Shown: one piece after another, positions 8,068 to 16,908 of the stretch
Layout of the letters: every line of letters begins with the position of its first letter
How positions within the stretch are numbered: the stretch's first letter is position 1
Source of the DNA: an uncultured Bacteroidales bacterium
GTDB taxonomy: Bacteria; Bacteroidota; Bacteroidia; Bacteroidales; Paludibacteraceae
Length of the DNA: 64,000 nt
NCBI GenBank assembly: GCA_946411385.1
Contig: CAMKDV010000011.1
Location: 1-64,000, forward strand
Direction of reading: 5' to 3'
The notes under the pieces: model-generated
The model's input: the letters and a program-made list of their open reading frames with translations, nothing else
What the model was told of the DNA's origin: nothing
Databases searched by the model: none
Program-made: the position numbers and the translations under genes

Positions 8068-9678
8068 ATGAAAACAAGATATTTTTCAATCATTTGCGTT
8101 CTCTGTTCTGTACTTTGCCTCTCAGGTTGCAAAGATTATTTGACGGAGATAGAGCCTGGAACGGACCTGCTGGAAGATTTCTATATCTCCACGGAGGCAG
8201 CCCAGCAGAACGTTACGGCATGTTACGTGCCGCTGATGTGGGAATATGGCGGAACCTACTTCTCGGAGTGGTTCTTTGGCGACATCATGAGTGATGATGC
8301 CCTGAAAGGCGGCGGCAGCACGACGGATATGGGTGATGCCTATGATTTTGAAAACTGGCGTACGACGTCGGGCAACGGACTGCTGCTGAGTTTCTACCGT
8401 GCACAGTACCAAGGTATAGCCCGTTGCAATCTGGCGCTGCAATATATCGACGCCATGAAGGTAGGTATAGACGAGAACTTCACCGCAGAGATGAAGTCGC
8501 GTCTGCTGGCTGAAGCCTATTACCTGCGTGCGTACTACTATTTCCGTCTGCTGCGCGTATACGGCGGAGTGCCTCTGATCCTTGAGGTGATGGACAGTTC
8601 GGACAAGTGGGGACAGCCGCGTGCGTCGGTGGATGATATGTTCAAGCAGATCATAGCCGACCTGACGACAGCCGAGGCCGGATTGTGGGTCAAGAGTGCT
8701 TACGCCGACGTAGACGCCGGTCGTGCCACCAAAGGTGCGGCACAGGCTATGCTGATGAAGGTGAACCTGTACATGGCCTCGCCGTACTGGCAGACCTACG
8801 GGCTGAGCAAGAGTGCAGCCGAGTGTTATGCCGACGCCAAGAGCTGGGGCGAGAAAGTGATTCAGTCGGGCGAATATGACCTATGCGCCAACTACGAGGA
8901 CAACTTCACCCTGGCAGGTGAGAACGGCATAGAGAGTGTGTTCGAGATCCAATATGCCGAAGTGCCTTGGGGTGACTACGGTGAGGGCATGGGCTTCTCA
9001 GCCGGTTCGTTCACGCAGATATTGGTTCGCAGCCGTTCGTCGCTGATAGGTGGTGGCTGGGGCTTCAACCATCCGTCGCAGAACCTGTACGACGAGTTCG
9101 AGCCGTTGGATTCGATGCGTAGGGCAGTGGCTATCCTCGTGCCGAACGACGCGCTGATGGAGACGCCTGCTGTAGAGTACTATCTGGGCAACAAGATGCT
9201 GAACAACAAGTACGGCATGTACCGTGACTCGACGTACAGCGGTTGCGGCTTTGGCCAGTGGGGCTTGCACGCCAGTCGTGGTCCGCTCAACAACCGTCAG
9301 ATCCGTTATGCCGACGTGCTGCTGATGTACGCAGAGGCTTGCTTGGGCGCAGGGGATGCCGGAACGGCCAAGACGTATATCAATAAAGTACGTTCGCGCG
9401 TAGGATTGGCAGATATAGCTACCGCCGATGAGGCAGCATTGCGCCATGAGCGCCGTTGCGAGTTGGCAATGGAAGGTCACCGCTGGTTTGACCTCGTGCG
9501 CTGGAACATCGCCTACGAGACCATCACGGCTTACGAGGCCGGCGAGAGTGCCGAATATAAGGCACAAGTGGCACTGGGAACGGGATTCCAGAAAGGCAAA
9601 CATGAGATTTTGCCGATACCGTACGATGAGATATTACTCAATCCCACAAAGATGGAGCAAAACCCGGGATACAATTAA
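8068..9678 (+). CDS. SusD-like surface glycan-binding lipoprotein
   Basis: This is the lid partner of the SusC-like transporter, on the cell surface. It has 536 residues from the ATG at 8068; a TTG at 8059 is in frame but lies in the spacer repeat. The signal peptide MKTRYFSIICVLCSVLCLSG ends at lipid Cys 21 (GCKDYL). The SusD fold shows as TPR-like helices with AEAYYLRAYYYFRLLRVYGGVPL, the segment NNRQIRYADVLLMYAEAC, a C-terminal RHERRCELAMEGHRWFDLVR and the ending LLNPTKMEQNPGYN, all standard for RagB/SusD proteins. Ligand specificity cannot be read directly; the neighbouring enzymes suggest beta-1,3-glucan. Confidence 0.95.
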   Translation: MKTRYFSIICVLCSVLCLSGCKDYLTEIEPGTDLLEDFYISTEAAQQNVTACYVPLMWEYGGTYFSEWFFGDIMSDDALKGGGSTTDMGDAYDFENWRTTSGNGLLLSFYRAQYQGIARCNLALQYIDAMKVGIDENFTAEMKSRLLAEAYYLRAYYYFRLLRVYGGVPLILEVMDSSDKWGQPRASVDDMFKQIIADLTTAEAGLWVKSAYADVDAGRATKGAAQAMLMKVNLYMASPYWQTYGLSKSAAECYADAKSWGEKVIQSGEYDLCANYEDNFTLAGENGIESVFEIQYAEVPWGDYGEGMGFSAGSFTQILVRSRSSLIGGGWGFNHPSQNLYDEFEPLDSMRRAVAILVPNDALMETPAVEYYLGNKMLNNKYGMYRDSTYSGCGFGQWGLHASRGPLNNRQIRYADVLLMYAEACLGAGDAGTAKTYINKVRSRVGLADIATADEAALRHERRCELAMEGHRWFDLVRWNIAYETITAYEAGESAEYKAQVALGTGFQKGKHEILPIPYDEILLNPTKMEQNPGYN

Positions 9679-9717
9679 ACACAAAATACAACAAACAACT
9701 TAAAATCAAACAAAACA

Positions 9718-10665
9718 ATGAAAGCAAACAAATTTTTTGCAGCTGCTTTGGCAGCATTGGCAATGGTAGGCTTTTTTGCCTGCAAGAACAAAGAGAACGT
9801 TGAGGCTCTGACCATCGATCCGACCTCTATGAATCTGAAGGTAGGCGAGGAAGCAACCATCACGGCTACCGTAGCTGCAACATGGGTAACGAGCAACGAG
9901 GCTGTAGCAACTGTTGTTCCCGGCAATGACGGAGGTAAGACTGCTAAGGTTACTGCTGTGGCAGAGGGTAACGCTATCATCTCGGCAACCGCAGGCGGCA
10001 CGACGAAGACTTGCGTTGTAGCCGTTAAGAAAGACGGTGGTCAAGGTGGCGGTGAGGCTACGATTGAGGCTAAGCGTATTTGGCCGGTGGTATTGGACGG
10101 TGTAACGGCTGAGGCTAACGCTTCGCTCATCGCAGGTGACTTCCGCGTGGACGATACGGAGAACTTCCTCTACATCTGGGCATCGGGCGAGACCTATGCT
10201 GCCGGCGAAGGTACAGGCAAGAACTATTTTGGCAACAACGAGGGCTATGTAGCTCTGACCGTTGTGGCTCCTGACAACTGGTCGGGTCTGGGCTTCTGCA
10301 TCAACAATGCTGACGCCATCACCGCAATGGCCGGTTTGAAAGCCGATATCGTGGCTAATCCTGACAACTACTATCTGCACATCGGTCTGAAAGCTACCAC
10401 TCCGGGTAACCACCAGTTCTACATCTTCGGTACAGCTGAGACCTCGTTTGCTGTTGGTACGGCAACGATCGAAGCCGGTCAGGTGATCGGTGACTTCACG
10501 CGTGACGGTGCTTGGCACGGATTTGATGTACCTCTGGCACAGTTTGCAGGCGCTATCGCCAATGCTGACGTGAAGGCAGGTATCAACATCTTCTGCGCTC
10601 TGTCGGGCAATGCTGTAGGTTCGCAGCTCAATATGGACGCTATCTACTTCTACGAGAAGAAGTAA
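9718..10665 (+). CDS. Surface glycan-binding lipoprotein with Ig-like domain
   Basis: The protein probably captures glucan at the cell surface, the job of SusE/F-position proteins. It has 315 residues: a lipoprotein signal (Cys 22, MVGFFACKNKENV), a bacterial Ig-like (Big_2) domain at about 28-100 (LTIDPTSMNLKVGEEATITA), a Gly-rich hinge (KKDGGQGGGEA), and a C-terminal beta-sandwich of about 200 residues with many surface Trp and Tyr that resembles a carbohydrate-binding module. No catalytic residues are evident. It directly follows the SusD-like gene with a 39-bp A-rich spacer and is followed by a hairpin at 10679 that could protect its mRNA. Ligand is inferred from context. Confidence 0.75.
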   Translation: MKANKFFAAALAALAMVGFFACKNKENVEALTIDPTSMNLKVGEEATITATVAATWVTSNEAVATVVPGNDGGKTAKVTAVAEGNAIISATAGGTTKTCVVAVKKDGGQGGGEATIEAKRIWPVVLDGVTAEANASLIAGDFRVDDTENFLYIWASGETYAAGEGTGKNYFGNNEGYVALTVVAPDNWSGLGFCINNADAITAMAGLKADIVANPDNYYLHIGLKATTPGNHQFYIFGTAETSFAVGTATIEAGQVIGDFTRDGAWHGFDVPLAQFAGAIANADVKAGINIFCALSGNAVGSQLNMDAIYFYEKK

Positions 10666-10678
10666 GAGTCCGCAGCTT

Positions 10679-10700
10679 TGGGGAGATTGGTTTCTCCCCA
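10679..10700 (+). terminator. Hairpin after the surface-binding protein gene
   Basis: TGGGGAGA (10679-10686) and TCTCCCCA (10693-10700) form an 8-bp stem with a 6-nt loop. There is no T-run, so it is more likely a partial terminator or mRNA-stabilising stem than a full stop, since the glycosidase genes continue downstream. Confidence 0.55.
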
Positions 10701-10714
10701 TTGCGCTTGGAAGA

Positions 10715-10756
10715 ATTCAAAATTAAAAATTACGAATTACGAATTAAAAGGATGAA
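10715..10756 (+). repeat. Heptad-repeat spacer before the first GH16 gene
   Basis: Six 7-bp units in register: ATTCAAA, ATTAAAA, ATTACGA, ATTACGA, ATTAAAA and GGATGAA. The last contains the ATG (10752) of the GH16 gene. Confidence 0.7.
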
Positions 10757-12011
10757 AAAGGTAGAAATATTGCTGGCGATGGTTGCGGCGATGGCGTGCG
10801 TGGCTTGTAACAATCCTGTGGAGCGTTTGGCACTGACGCCCAACGTACTGCAGATGAAGCCCGGTGACATGCAGACCCTTGAAACGACCGGTAATACCGC
10901 CAATGCGGAATGGATATCATCCAATCCGGATGTGGCAACGGTATATTATGGCGTGGTAGAGGCAAAGGCCATCGGAAAGACGATTGTGACGGTGAAGACC
11001 GCTGCGGAGTCAGCCACCTGCGAGGTGTTTGTAAGCGGTTCGGACGGTGCATCGTTACGCATCACGCCGGCTATGGTCAACCTAAAGAAGGGCGAGACCT
11101 GCCAACTGAGTTACGGCAACACATTCGATCTGGATGTGACGTGGGCCAGCAGTAACGAGCAGGTAGCCACCGTGACGCAAGAAGGTCTGGTTAAGGCTAT
11201 CAAGGGCGGCAACGCCACGATCAGCCTGTCGACGAGCGTGGAGACGGTGACGGCACTGGTGGCAGTGGAGCATACATGGGGCGAATATGCTCTGGTATGG
11301 TCGGACGAGTTCAACGGCACAAGCCTGGACGAGAATGTCTGGACCGTTCAGCAAGGTGCAGGCGGATGGGGTAACCAGGAGGAGCAATACTATACCGGCA
11401 GACAGGAGAACCTGAGAGTGGAAGACGGCTGTCTGGTGATCGAAGCCCGCAAGGAAGCTTATCAGGGAGCGGAATATACATCGGCACGCATCATGAGCAA
11501 GGGCAAGAAAGAGTTTGCTTACGGCAAGCTGGAAGCCAGCATCTCGCTACCTTCCGGCGGCGGTTTGTGGCCAGCGTTCTGGACGCTGGGCAACCGCGGC
11601 AACTGGCCTAACTGCGGGGAGATAGATATCATGGAATATGTGGGCAACGTGCCTAACCGCATCTTGGGCACGCTGCACACGCTGAAAGACCGTAGCGGAA
11701 GCAAGAGCAGCAAAGCTTACTGGGGAGAGAATATTGAGAATCAGTTCCACACCTATGGCGTAGAATGGACCTGTGAAGAGATCAACGGCAAGGATGTTAT
11801 CCGCTTCTATGTGGACGGCAACGTCTATTCGGAGCAGGTGGAGAGTGTGATTGACGATGCCGACTATTGGCCGTTTGATCGTCCGAACTACTTCATCATC
11901 AATATGGCTATCGGCGGCACGCTGGGTGGTACGATCAAGGACATCTGGAATGAGCCGCGACTGATGAAAGTAGATTGGGTGCGCGTATATCAACGTACAG
12001 AAATAGAGTAA
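10752..12011 (+). CDS. GH16 beta-glucanase lipoprotein with two Ig-like domains
   Basis: This is an endo-acting beta-1,3- or beta-1,3-1,4-glucanase (laminarinase type), probably on the cell surface. It has 419 residues from the ATG at 10752. Lipid Cys is at about residue 18 (MACVACNN). Two Big_2 Ig-like domains follow (about 23-95 and 98-172), then the GH16 domain (about 175-419). The catalytic signature GEIDIMEYVG places nucleophile Glu 290, Asp 292 and acid/base Glu 295. Other GH16 marks are SDEFNGTSLDENVWTV, GGLWPAFWTLG and the final strand MKVDWVRVYQ. The Ig-like domains probably hold the enzyme away from the membrane, as in the preceding binding protein. The next gene starts 1 bp after its stop, so translation is probably coupled. 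Confidence 0.9.
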   Translation: MKKVEILLAMVAAMACVACNNPVERLALTPNVLQMKPGDMQTLETTGNTANAEWISSNPDVATVYYGVVEAKAIGKTIVTVKTAAESATCEVFVSGSDGASLRITPAMVNLKKGETCQLSYGNTFDLDVTWASSNEQVATVTQEGLVKAIKGGNATISLSTSVETVTALVAVEHTWGEYALVWSDEFNGTSLDENVWTVQQGAGGWGNQEEQYYTGRQENLRVEDGCLVIEARKEAYQGAEYTSARIMSKGKKEFAYGKLEASISLPSGGGLWPAFWTLGNRGNWPNCGEIDIMEYVGNVPNRILGTLHTLKDRSGSKSSKAYWGENIENQFHTYGVEWTCEEINGKDVIRFYVDGNVYSEQVESVIDDADYWPFDRPNYFIINMAIGGTLGGTIKDIWNEPRLMKVDWVRVYQRTEIE

Positions 12012-12012
12012 T

Positions 12013-13308
12013 ATGAGAATACTGCAAAGCCTTGTATTGTTGTGCCTTACTGCGATGACGGTAAGTTGCCATGTGTCTGAACCCGAGGCGAAGGGCGTAG
12101 ACGCTATGCCAAAATCATTGAAGCGAGGTGTGGCGTTTAACTTCCAGAACATAGAAGATCTGCCGCTGTTGTCGCCGTACATATCGTGGGATTATAACTG
12201 GGGCAACACGGCTAACGACAATGCTGCGCTGTGGTTTGATACCAACGACATGGACTATTGCCCCATGTGCTGGAACGGCAGCTACAATGCCGACAAGATC
12301 CGCGAGTACGTAGCAGCGCACCCGAAAACCAAATATCTGCTGGCGTTCAACGAACCCAACCTCACCGACCAGGCACGTATGACTCCCCAAGAGGCTGCGG
12401 CTATCTGGCAACCCGTGGTGGCACTGGCGAAGGAACTGAACCTGAAACTGGTGAGTCCGGCAATGAACTACGGCACATTGTCAGGCTACAGCGATCCGGA
12501 GAAATGGTTGGACGAGTTCTTTGCACAGCCCGAAGTGTCGATCAGCGACATCTATGCCATCTCCATCCACTGCTACATGGCGTCAGCGGGAGGTGTGAAG
12601 AGCTTTGTGGAGAAATTTTACAAGTACGACAAACCTATCTGGCTGACTGAGTTCTGCGCGTGGGATCCTGTGCCGGGCTCGGTAGAGACACAGATGTCGT
12701 ACATGAGTAACGTGCTGAACTACCTCGAGACGAACGACAAGGTGGAGCGTTACGCATGGTTCATACCGCGTACCAACAAATCGGTGGATACAGCACCATA
12801 CATGCAACTGCTGACTCACGATGATCCGCCTGTATTGACCGACCTGGGCAAGATGTACGCATATTTCTCTTCGTTCAACAAGTCGTGCTATCTGAATACT
12901 ACCGGTAGGATGATTCATGCCGGCGAGTATACGAGCGTTTCGGACAATGCTATTCAGGTGCGCGCCAATACCGATGAGAGAGTTACACGTCAAGCTAAAA
13001 AGGAAGGATTGAAAGTGGTGAATATGACTCCGGGACAGGCGGTGAGCTATCAGGTGAACGTGAATACAGATTCATCGAACAAGGGACTGGTTGTTCGCTA
13101 CTCGTCGTACGGCGATTGTATACTGGCAGTATATGTCGACGATAATTTCTACAATTATCTGGACATGCCGCGTACGGGTGATGCCAATGCGTGGGCAGAG
13201 ACAGGCGGAGCCATCCGCATGACGAAAGGGATGCACACCTTGAAACTGGAACTGTACAGCGGCAGCTGTAATATCTCCGGTTTTGAGATAGCGGGCACAG
13301 ACGATTGA
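12013..13308 (+). CDS. GH128-type glycoside hydrolase lipoprotein with C-terminal CBM6-like domain
   Basis: It probably cleaves beta-1,3-glucan. The 431-residue protein has a lipoprotein signal (lipid Cys near residue 19, TVSCHV) and an Asl1/GH128 TIM-barrel (about 35-290). The motif AFNEPN supplies the acid/base Glu 114 and WLTEFCAWD the nucleophile Glu 213, at the ends of strands 4 and 7 as in clan A. Family fits come from KRGVAFNF at the start of the barrel and the SIHCY strand. The last 140 residues (GRMIHAGEYTSVSDNAIQ, ending GSCNISGFEIAG) look like a CBM6-type sugar-binding beta-sandwich. Family GH128 is recognised from motifs; fine specificity is inferred. Confidence 0.8.
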   Translation: MRILQSLVLLCLTAMTVSCHVSEPEAKGVDAMPKSLKRGVAFNFQNIEDLPLLSPYISWDYNWGNTANDNAALWFDTNDMDYCPMCWNGSYNADKIREYVAAHPKTKYLLAFNEPNLTDQARMTPQEAAAIWQPVVALAKELNLKLVSPAMNYGTLSGYSDPEKWLDEFFAQPEVSISDIYAISIHCYMASAGGVKSFVEKFYKYDKPIWLTEFCAWDPVPGSVETQMSYMSNVLNYLETNDKVERYAWFIPRTNKSVDTAPYMQLLTHDDPPVLTDLGKMYAYFSSFNKSCYLNTTGRMIHAGEYTSVSDNAIQVRANTDERVTRQAKKEGLKVVNMTPGQAVSYQVNVNTDSSNKGLVVRYSSYGDCILAVYVDDNFYNYLDMPRTGDANAWAETGGAIRMTKGMHTLKLELYSGSCNISGFEIAGTDD

Positions 13309-13372
13309 TTGCCATAACAAACATGCGATTATCAACAATATAATGCTATCAACAATACAATGCTATAGACTT

Positions 13373-14425
13373 ATGAAAAAGTTTTACTCGCTTCTTCTCC
13401 TTTTCGCAACGTTGCCTCTGATGGTGGTTGCACAGAACAACGCACCTGCAGCAGATGACGGCTACTCGCTGGTATGGAACATGGATTTTACAGGCAGCAG
13501 CCTGCCGGCATGCTGGAACATCGAAACGAACGGTGACGGCGGAGGTAACAACGAACTGCAATACTACTGCTCCAAAGGTGTATCGATGGGCGTTGAACCC
13601 GTCACGGGCAAACATTGCCTTATTCTGACCGCCACCAAAGAGGATTACCATAACCGCAACTGCACCTCGGGACGAGTGAATAGCAAAGGCAAACTGTATT
13701 ATACCTATGGCAAGATCGAGGCACGCATCAAATTTCCGAACACAGCCAACGGCCTTTGGCCGGCTTTCTGGCAGATGGGGAACAACTTTGACCAGGTAGG
13801 TTGGCCGCGTTGTGGCGAGACGGATATCATTGAACTGGGGCATCAGAACGCTTTTGGCGCCGGCACACAGGATCGTTACTTCAACGGTGCGATGCACGTA
13901 GGTGCGCGCTGGGATCAAGTGTGGAGCGAAGCGAACTCCGTAACCTGGCCGTATTCGGTGGAAGATACATTCCATATTATTACGATGTACTGGACGCCCA
14001 CTTCGATTGATATGTTCATGGATCATGACGCCAACCCGGGCTATCAACCGTATTTCCATGCTACGCTGGAGCCGAATGATGATGCCAACTACAACCGTAA
14101 AGAGATTTTCGGCAAGCCGAACTTCATCATCGCCAACCTGGCAGTAGGCGGTAATTTTCCGGGTATCTTCTCTATCAATCAGATTACTGCTCTTGCCAAC
14201 GGTCCGCGCTCGATGTATATCGACTGGATACGCATCTATCAGAAAGGTGAGGAAGGTGAGACGTTCCAGAGCAACGTGCCGAGTGAGGCGATAGAGGAAG
14301 AGCCGACAGGATTGGAGCAAGTACAAGGGAACAAAGTACAAAGTACAAAGGTTATTCGTGGCGGACAACTGCTGATCAGGCGCGATGGACAATTGTTTGA
14401 CATGCTGGGCAATATAATCCGATAA
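13373..14425 (+). CDS. Secreted GH16 beta-glucanase with C-terminal sorting-like motif
   Basis: This is the second GH16 enzyme, 350 residues from the ATG at 13373. It has a cleavable signal peptide (MKKFYSLLLLFATLPLMVVA, then QNNAPAADD) rather than a lipobox, so it is exported without a lipid anchor. The GH16 domain (about 30-300) has GLWPAFWQMG and the catalytic GETDIIELG (Glu 149, Asp 151, Glu 154). After the domain comes a short linker encoded partly by GTACAAA heptads (14328-14353), then the tail VIRGGQLLIRRDGQLFDMLG. That tail is shared with four other large secreted proteins in this window and may be a type IX-like sorting signal. The lack of a lipid anchor would fit another surface-attachment route. 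Confidence 0.88.
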   Translation: MKKFYSLLLLFATLPLMVVAQNNAPAADDGYSLVWNMDFTGSSLPACWNIETNGDGGGNNELQYYCSKGVSMGVEPVTGKHCLILTATKEDYHNRNCTSGRVNSKGKLYYTYGKIEARIKFPNTANGLWPAFWQMGNNFDQVGWPRCGETDIIELGHQNAFGAGTQDRYFNGAMHVGARWDQVWSEANSVTWPYSVEDTFHIITMYWTPTSIDMFMDHDANPGYQPYFHATLEPNDDANYNRKEIFGKPNFIIANLAVGGNFPGIFSINQITALANGPRSMYIDWIRIYQKGEEGETFQSNVPSEAIEEEPTGLEQVQGNKVQSTKVIRGGQLLIRRDGQLFDMLGNIIR

Positions 14426-14437
14426 ACCGAAAGAAAC

Positions 14438-15463
14438 ATGAAATCCAACAGAACATATCTCATCCTCGTTTGTGCAATTATGCTGGCAGCATGTGCGACG
14501 AAGCAAGGCGAGTATAAACTTGTGTGGGAAGATAACTTCGATGCGCCCGAACTGAACAGCGAATGGTGGAACGTAGATGAGAACGCCCGTGGCGGCGGAA
14601 ATGCCGAGTTGCAGTATTATGCTCCCAAGAACGTCACGATAGAGAAACATCCCGTGACCGGCGAGTCGTGTCTGGTGCTGAACGCACAGCGCGAAGATTA
14701 TTACTATACGACCAACGAAGGTGATCGCGGTTACCGACCGGCTACTTCGGCGCGCCTGAACACACAGGACAAGGTGACGATTGAATATGGCAAGGTAGAG
14801 GCTCGCATCGCGTTCCCGTATACGGCTGACGGATTGTGGCCGGCGTTCTGGATGCTGGGCAACAATCTTGCCACCGACCTTGGCGACGATGACCTGATAG
14901 ACGATCTTGCTTCCGTGCTTGCCAAGCAGGGCAGGGTGGTGTGGCCTAAATGCGGCGAGATAGATATATGTGAGATGGGACACAAGAACGGCATTGATGC
15001 CGGTACGCAAGACCGTTACTTCAACGGTGCATGTCATTGGGGCGAGAGCTGGAACAACGGAGCGTATCCCAATACGGGCAAGTTCCACACATGGGAATAT
15101 CCTTTGCAAGGCGATTTCCACCTGTTTACGCTTGTATGGACTGAGGACAGCATAGCTATGTATCTGGATTTGGACAAGATGCCAGAGGTGGAGACGGATG
15201 GCGATTTTCCGAAGGCAACGCCGTACTTTGAGTTGTCGCTTCGTCAGAAGGGGATCAACGAGGCGGGACATTACTTCAACCATCCGTTCTATCTGGTGCT
15301 GAACCTGTCTGTGGGAGGTTTCTTCCCCGGCATGCCGAACCCTGAGAAATATTCGGATGTTATATCCAAAGACCTCTTGGCGCCGGTTACCGCACTGCCG
15401 GAGGATGGCACACCCGTGAAGATGTATGTAGACTACATTCGCGTCTATAAACATGTTAAATAG
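14438..15463 (+). CDS. GH16 beta-glucanase lipoprotein
   Basis: This is the third GH16 enzyme, 341 residues, with a lipoprotein signal (lipid Cys near 19, LAACATKQGEY). It has the same architecture as the preceding GH16 without the C-terminal motif: DNFDAPELNSEWWNVD, a GLWPAFWMLG substrate strand and the catalytic GEIDICEMG (Glu 174, Asp 176, Glu 179), ending MYVDYIRVYKHVK. An insertion of about 25 residues after GNNLATDLG (Asp-rich) separates it from its neighbour. Shared stretches such as DAGTQDRYFNGA show these two arose by duplication. It lies 12 bp after the previous gene. Three GH16 copies suggest division of labour on linear, branched or mixed-linkage glucan. Confidence 0.9.
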   Translation: MKSNRTYLILVCAIMLAACATKQGEYKLVWEDNFDAPELNSEWWNVDENARGGGNAELQYYAPKNVTIEKHPVTGESCLVLNAQREDYYYTTNEGDRGYRPATSARLNTQDKVTIEYGKVEARIAFPYTADGLWPAFWMLGNNLATDLGDDDLIDDLASVLAKQGRVVWPKCGEIDICEMGHKNGIDAGTQDRYFNGACHWGESWNNGAYPNTGKFHTWEYPLQGDFHLFTLVWTEDSIAMYLDLDKMPEVETDGDFPKATPYFELSLRQKGINEAGHYFNHPFYLVLNLSVGGFFPGMPNPEKYSDVISKDLLAPVTALPEDGTPVKMYVDYIRVYKHVK

Positions 15464-15506
15464 TTAAGAGTTAAAATGGTCGCTACGCGACGTTAAATAG
15501 TTATGA
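15455..15506 (+). repeat. 8-bp repeat spacer with GTCGC hairpin before the transporter gene
   Basis: Units GTTAAATA (15455), GTTAAGAG (15463), TTAAAATG (15471), then the palindrome GTCGCTACGCGAC (15479-15491), then GTTAAATA (15492) and GTTATGAA (15500). The stop codon of the GH16 gene and the ATG at 15503 of the transporter both lie inside repeat units. Confidence 0.7.
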
Positions 15507-16855
15507 AATTATCTGTTAAAGAAAAGTTAGGTTATTCGCTTGGCGATACTGCGTCGCACTTTGTGTGGGACTTGGTAGGCTTTTGGTTACTCATCTTCTA
15601 CACCGATATCTACGGTTTGTCTCCCGCATTGGCAGGTGTGATCATGTTTGTAGGCAGCATCTGGGATGCCATCATGGATCCTGTGGTAGGTATTATCTCC
15701 GACCGCACGAGCAGTCGTTGGGGTAAGTTCCGTCCGTACCTGTTGTTCGGATCGGTGCCATATGCTATCCTGGCAGTGCTGGCATTCACTACGCCCGAGT
15801 TTGGCTTGAACGGAAAGTTTGCGTATGCACTGATCACCTGCCTGCTGCTGCGCACGGCGTATGCGTTTGTCAATCTGCCTTATAGTTCGCTCTCGGCCGT
15901 CATGACGGACGACAGTAACGAGCGTGCCGGGCTGAATACCTACCGCTTCATTGCAGCCTATATCGGTCAGTTTATTGTGACGGGTGCCGCCCTCTATCTG
16001 GTTAAGTGGCTGGGTGCTATAGGCAACGAAGGTGTGGTGAATCAGGCGCAAGGCTACCAGTATACGGTAGGATTGTTCGGCGTGCTGAGTATAGCATTCT
16101 TCCTCATCGCTTTCGTCACAACCAAAGAGCGTGTGCCGCAGCCCGAGAAGCAGGATAACAATGTGCTCAAAGACTTCAAGTACCTGTTCATGAACAAAGC
16201 ATGGATTGTGCTGACTTGCGTGGGTATCGTGTCGTTCATTATGTTTGCCATGCAGAATGCCGCTATCGCCTATTACTTCAAGTATTATATCCACGATGCC
16301 GAGAATGTGCAGCTGTTCAACGTACTGGGTACTGTAGCTCTTATCGTAGCTTTGCCGGCGTCCAAACCTTTGGCAAAACGGTTGGGTAACAAGATAGTGT
16401 ATATACTCTCATCGGTTGTGTCGGGTATCTTCTTTGCGCTGATCTTTGTAGCCGGCGACAATCTGCCACTTGTGTATACCTTCAACATCCTGGCGAAGAT
16501 GGCGTACGCTCCGGCAGTGCCGTTGCTATGGACGATGCTGGCGGATGTAGCCGATTACGGTGAGTGGAAGTTCAATAGGCGCACGACCGGTCTATGCTTC
16601 TCAGCGTCAGTGCTGGCGCAGAAACTCGGTTGGGCTATCGGCGCGGCTGCTGCGGGATGGCTGCTGAGCGTAACACATTTCGTGGCGAATGCCGATATGC
16701 AAAGCGACTCCGCCATGATGGGTATACGCTTGCTCGTGAGCGTCATCCCGGGGGTGCTGTATGCTTCGTGTGCGCTGGTGATGATGTTCTACAACCTGGA
16801 CAGCGCTACCATGCAGCAGATGAAAGACGAACTGGAAGCAAGGAGAAATGGTTAA
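15503..16855 (+). CDS. GPH-family (MFS) sugar:cation symporter
   Basis: It carries oligosaccharides or glycosides across the inner membrane with a cation. The 450-residue protein has about 12 hydrophobic segments. The start KEKLGYSLGDTASHFVWDLV and the loop DPVVGIISDRTSSRWGKFRPY are signatures of the glycoside-pentoside-hexuronide family (MelB-like), and ADVADYGEWKFNRRTTGL is the conserved loop after helix 9. It sits between surface and periplasmic glucanases and a cytoplasmic phosphorylase, so it probably imports intact beta-1,3-gluco-oligosaccharides that are then cleaved by phosphate. Family is clear; substrate is inference. Confidence 0.9.
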   Translation: MKLSVKEKLGYSLGDTASHFVWDLVGFWLLIFYTDIYGLSPALAGVIMFVGSIWDAIMDPVVGIISDRTSSRWGKFRPYLLFGSVPYAILAVLAFTTPEFGLNGKFAYALITCLLLRTAYAFVNLPYSSLSAVMTDDSNERAGLNTYRFIAAYIGQFIVTGAALYLVKWLGAIGNEGVVNQAQGYQYTVGLFGVLSIAFFLIAFVTTKERVPQPEKQDNNVLKDFKYLFMNKAWIVLTCVGIVSFIMFAMQNAAIAYYFKYYIHDAENVQLFNVLGTVALIVALPASKPLAKRLGNKIVYILSSVVSGIFFALIFVAGDNLPLVYTFNILAKMAYAPAVPLLWTMLADVADYGEWKFNRRTTGLCFSASVLAQKLGWAIGAAAAGWLLSVTHFVANADMQSDSAMMGIRLLVSVIPGVLYASCALVMMFYNLDSATMQQMKDELEARRNG

Positions 16856-16906
16856 GCTGTTAAACTGTTAAGCTGTTAAATTGTTAAATTGTTAAATTGT
16901 TATTGG
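16851..16906 (+). repeat. 8-bp tandem repeat spacer before the phosphorylase gene
   Basis: Six clean units of 8 bp (GTTAAGCT, GTTAAACT, GTTAAGCT, then GTTAAATT three times) run from 16851 to 16898, with a degenerate seventh to 16906. The transporter stop codon lies in the first unit, and the ATG at 16909 follows the last. Confidence 0.8.
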
Positions 16907-16908
16907 CA

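Noticed and set aside
13349..15454. Long open frame of about 700 codons on the minus strand opposite two GH16 genes
   Set aside because: It is the shadow of two clearly coding GH16 genes, has no promoter or family match, and its composition (Arg-, His- and Val-rich) is typical of antisense frames.
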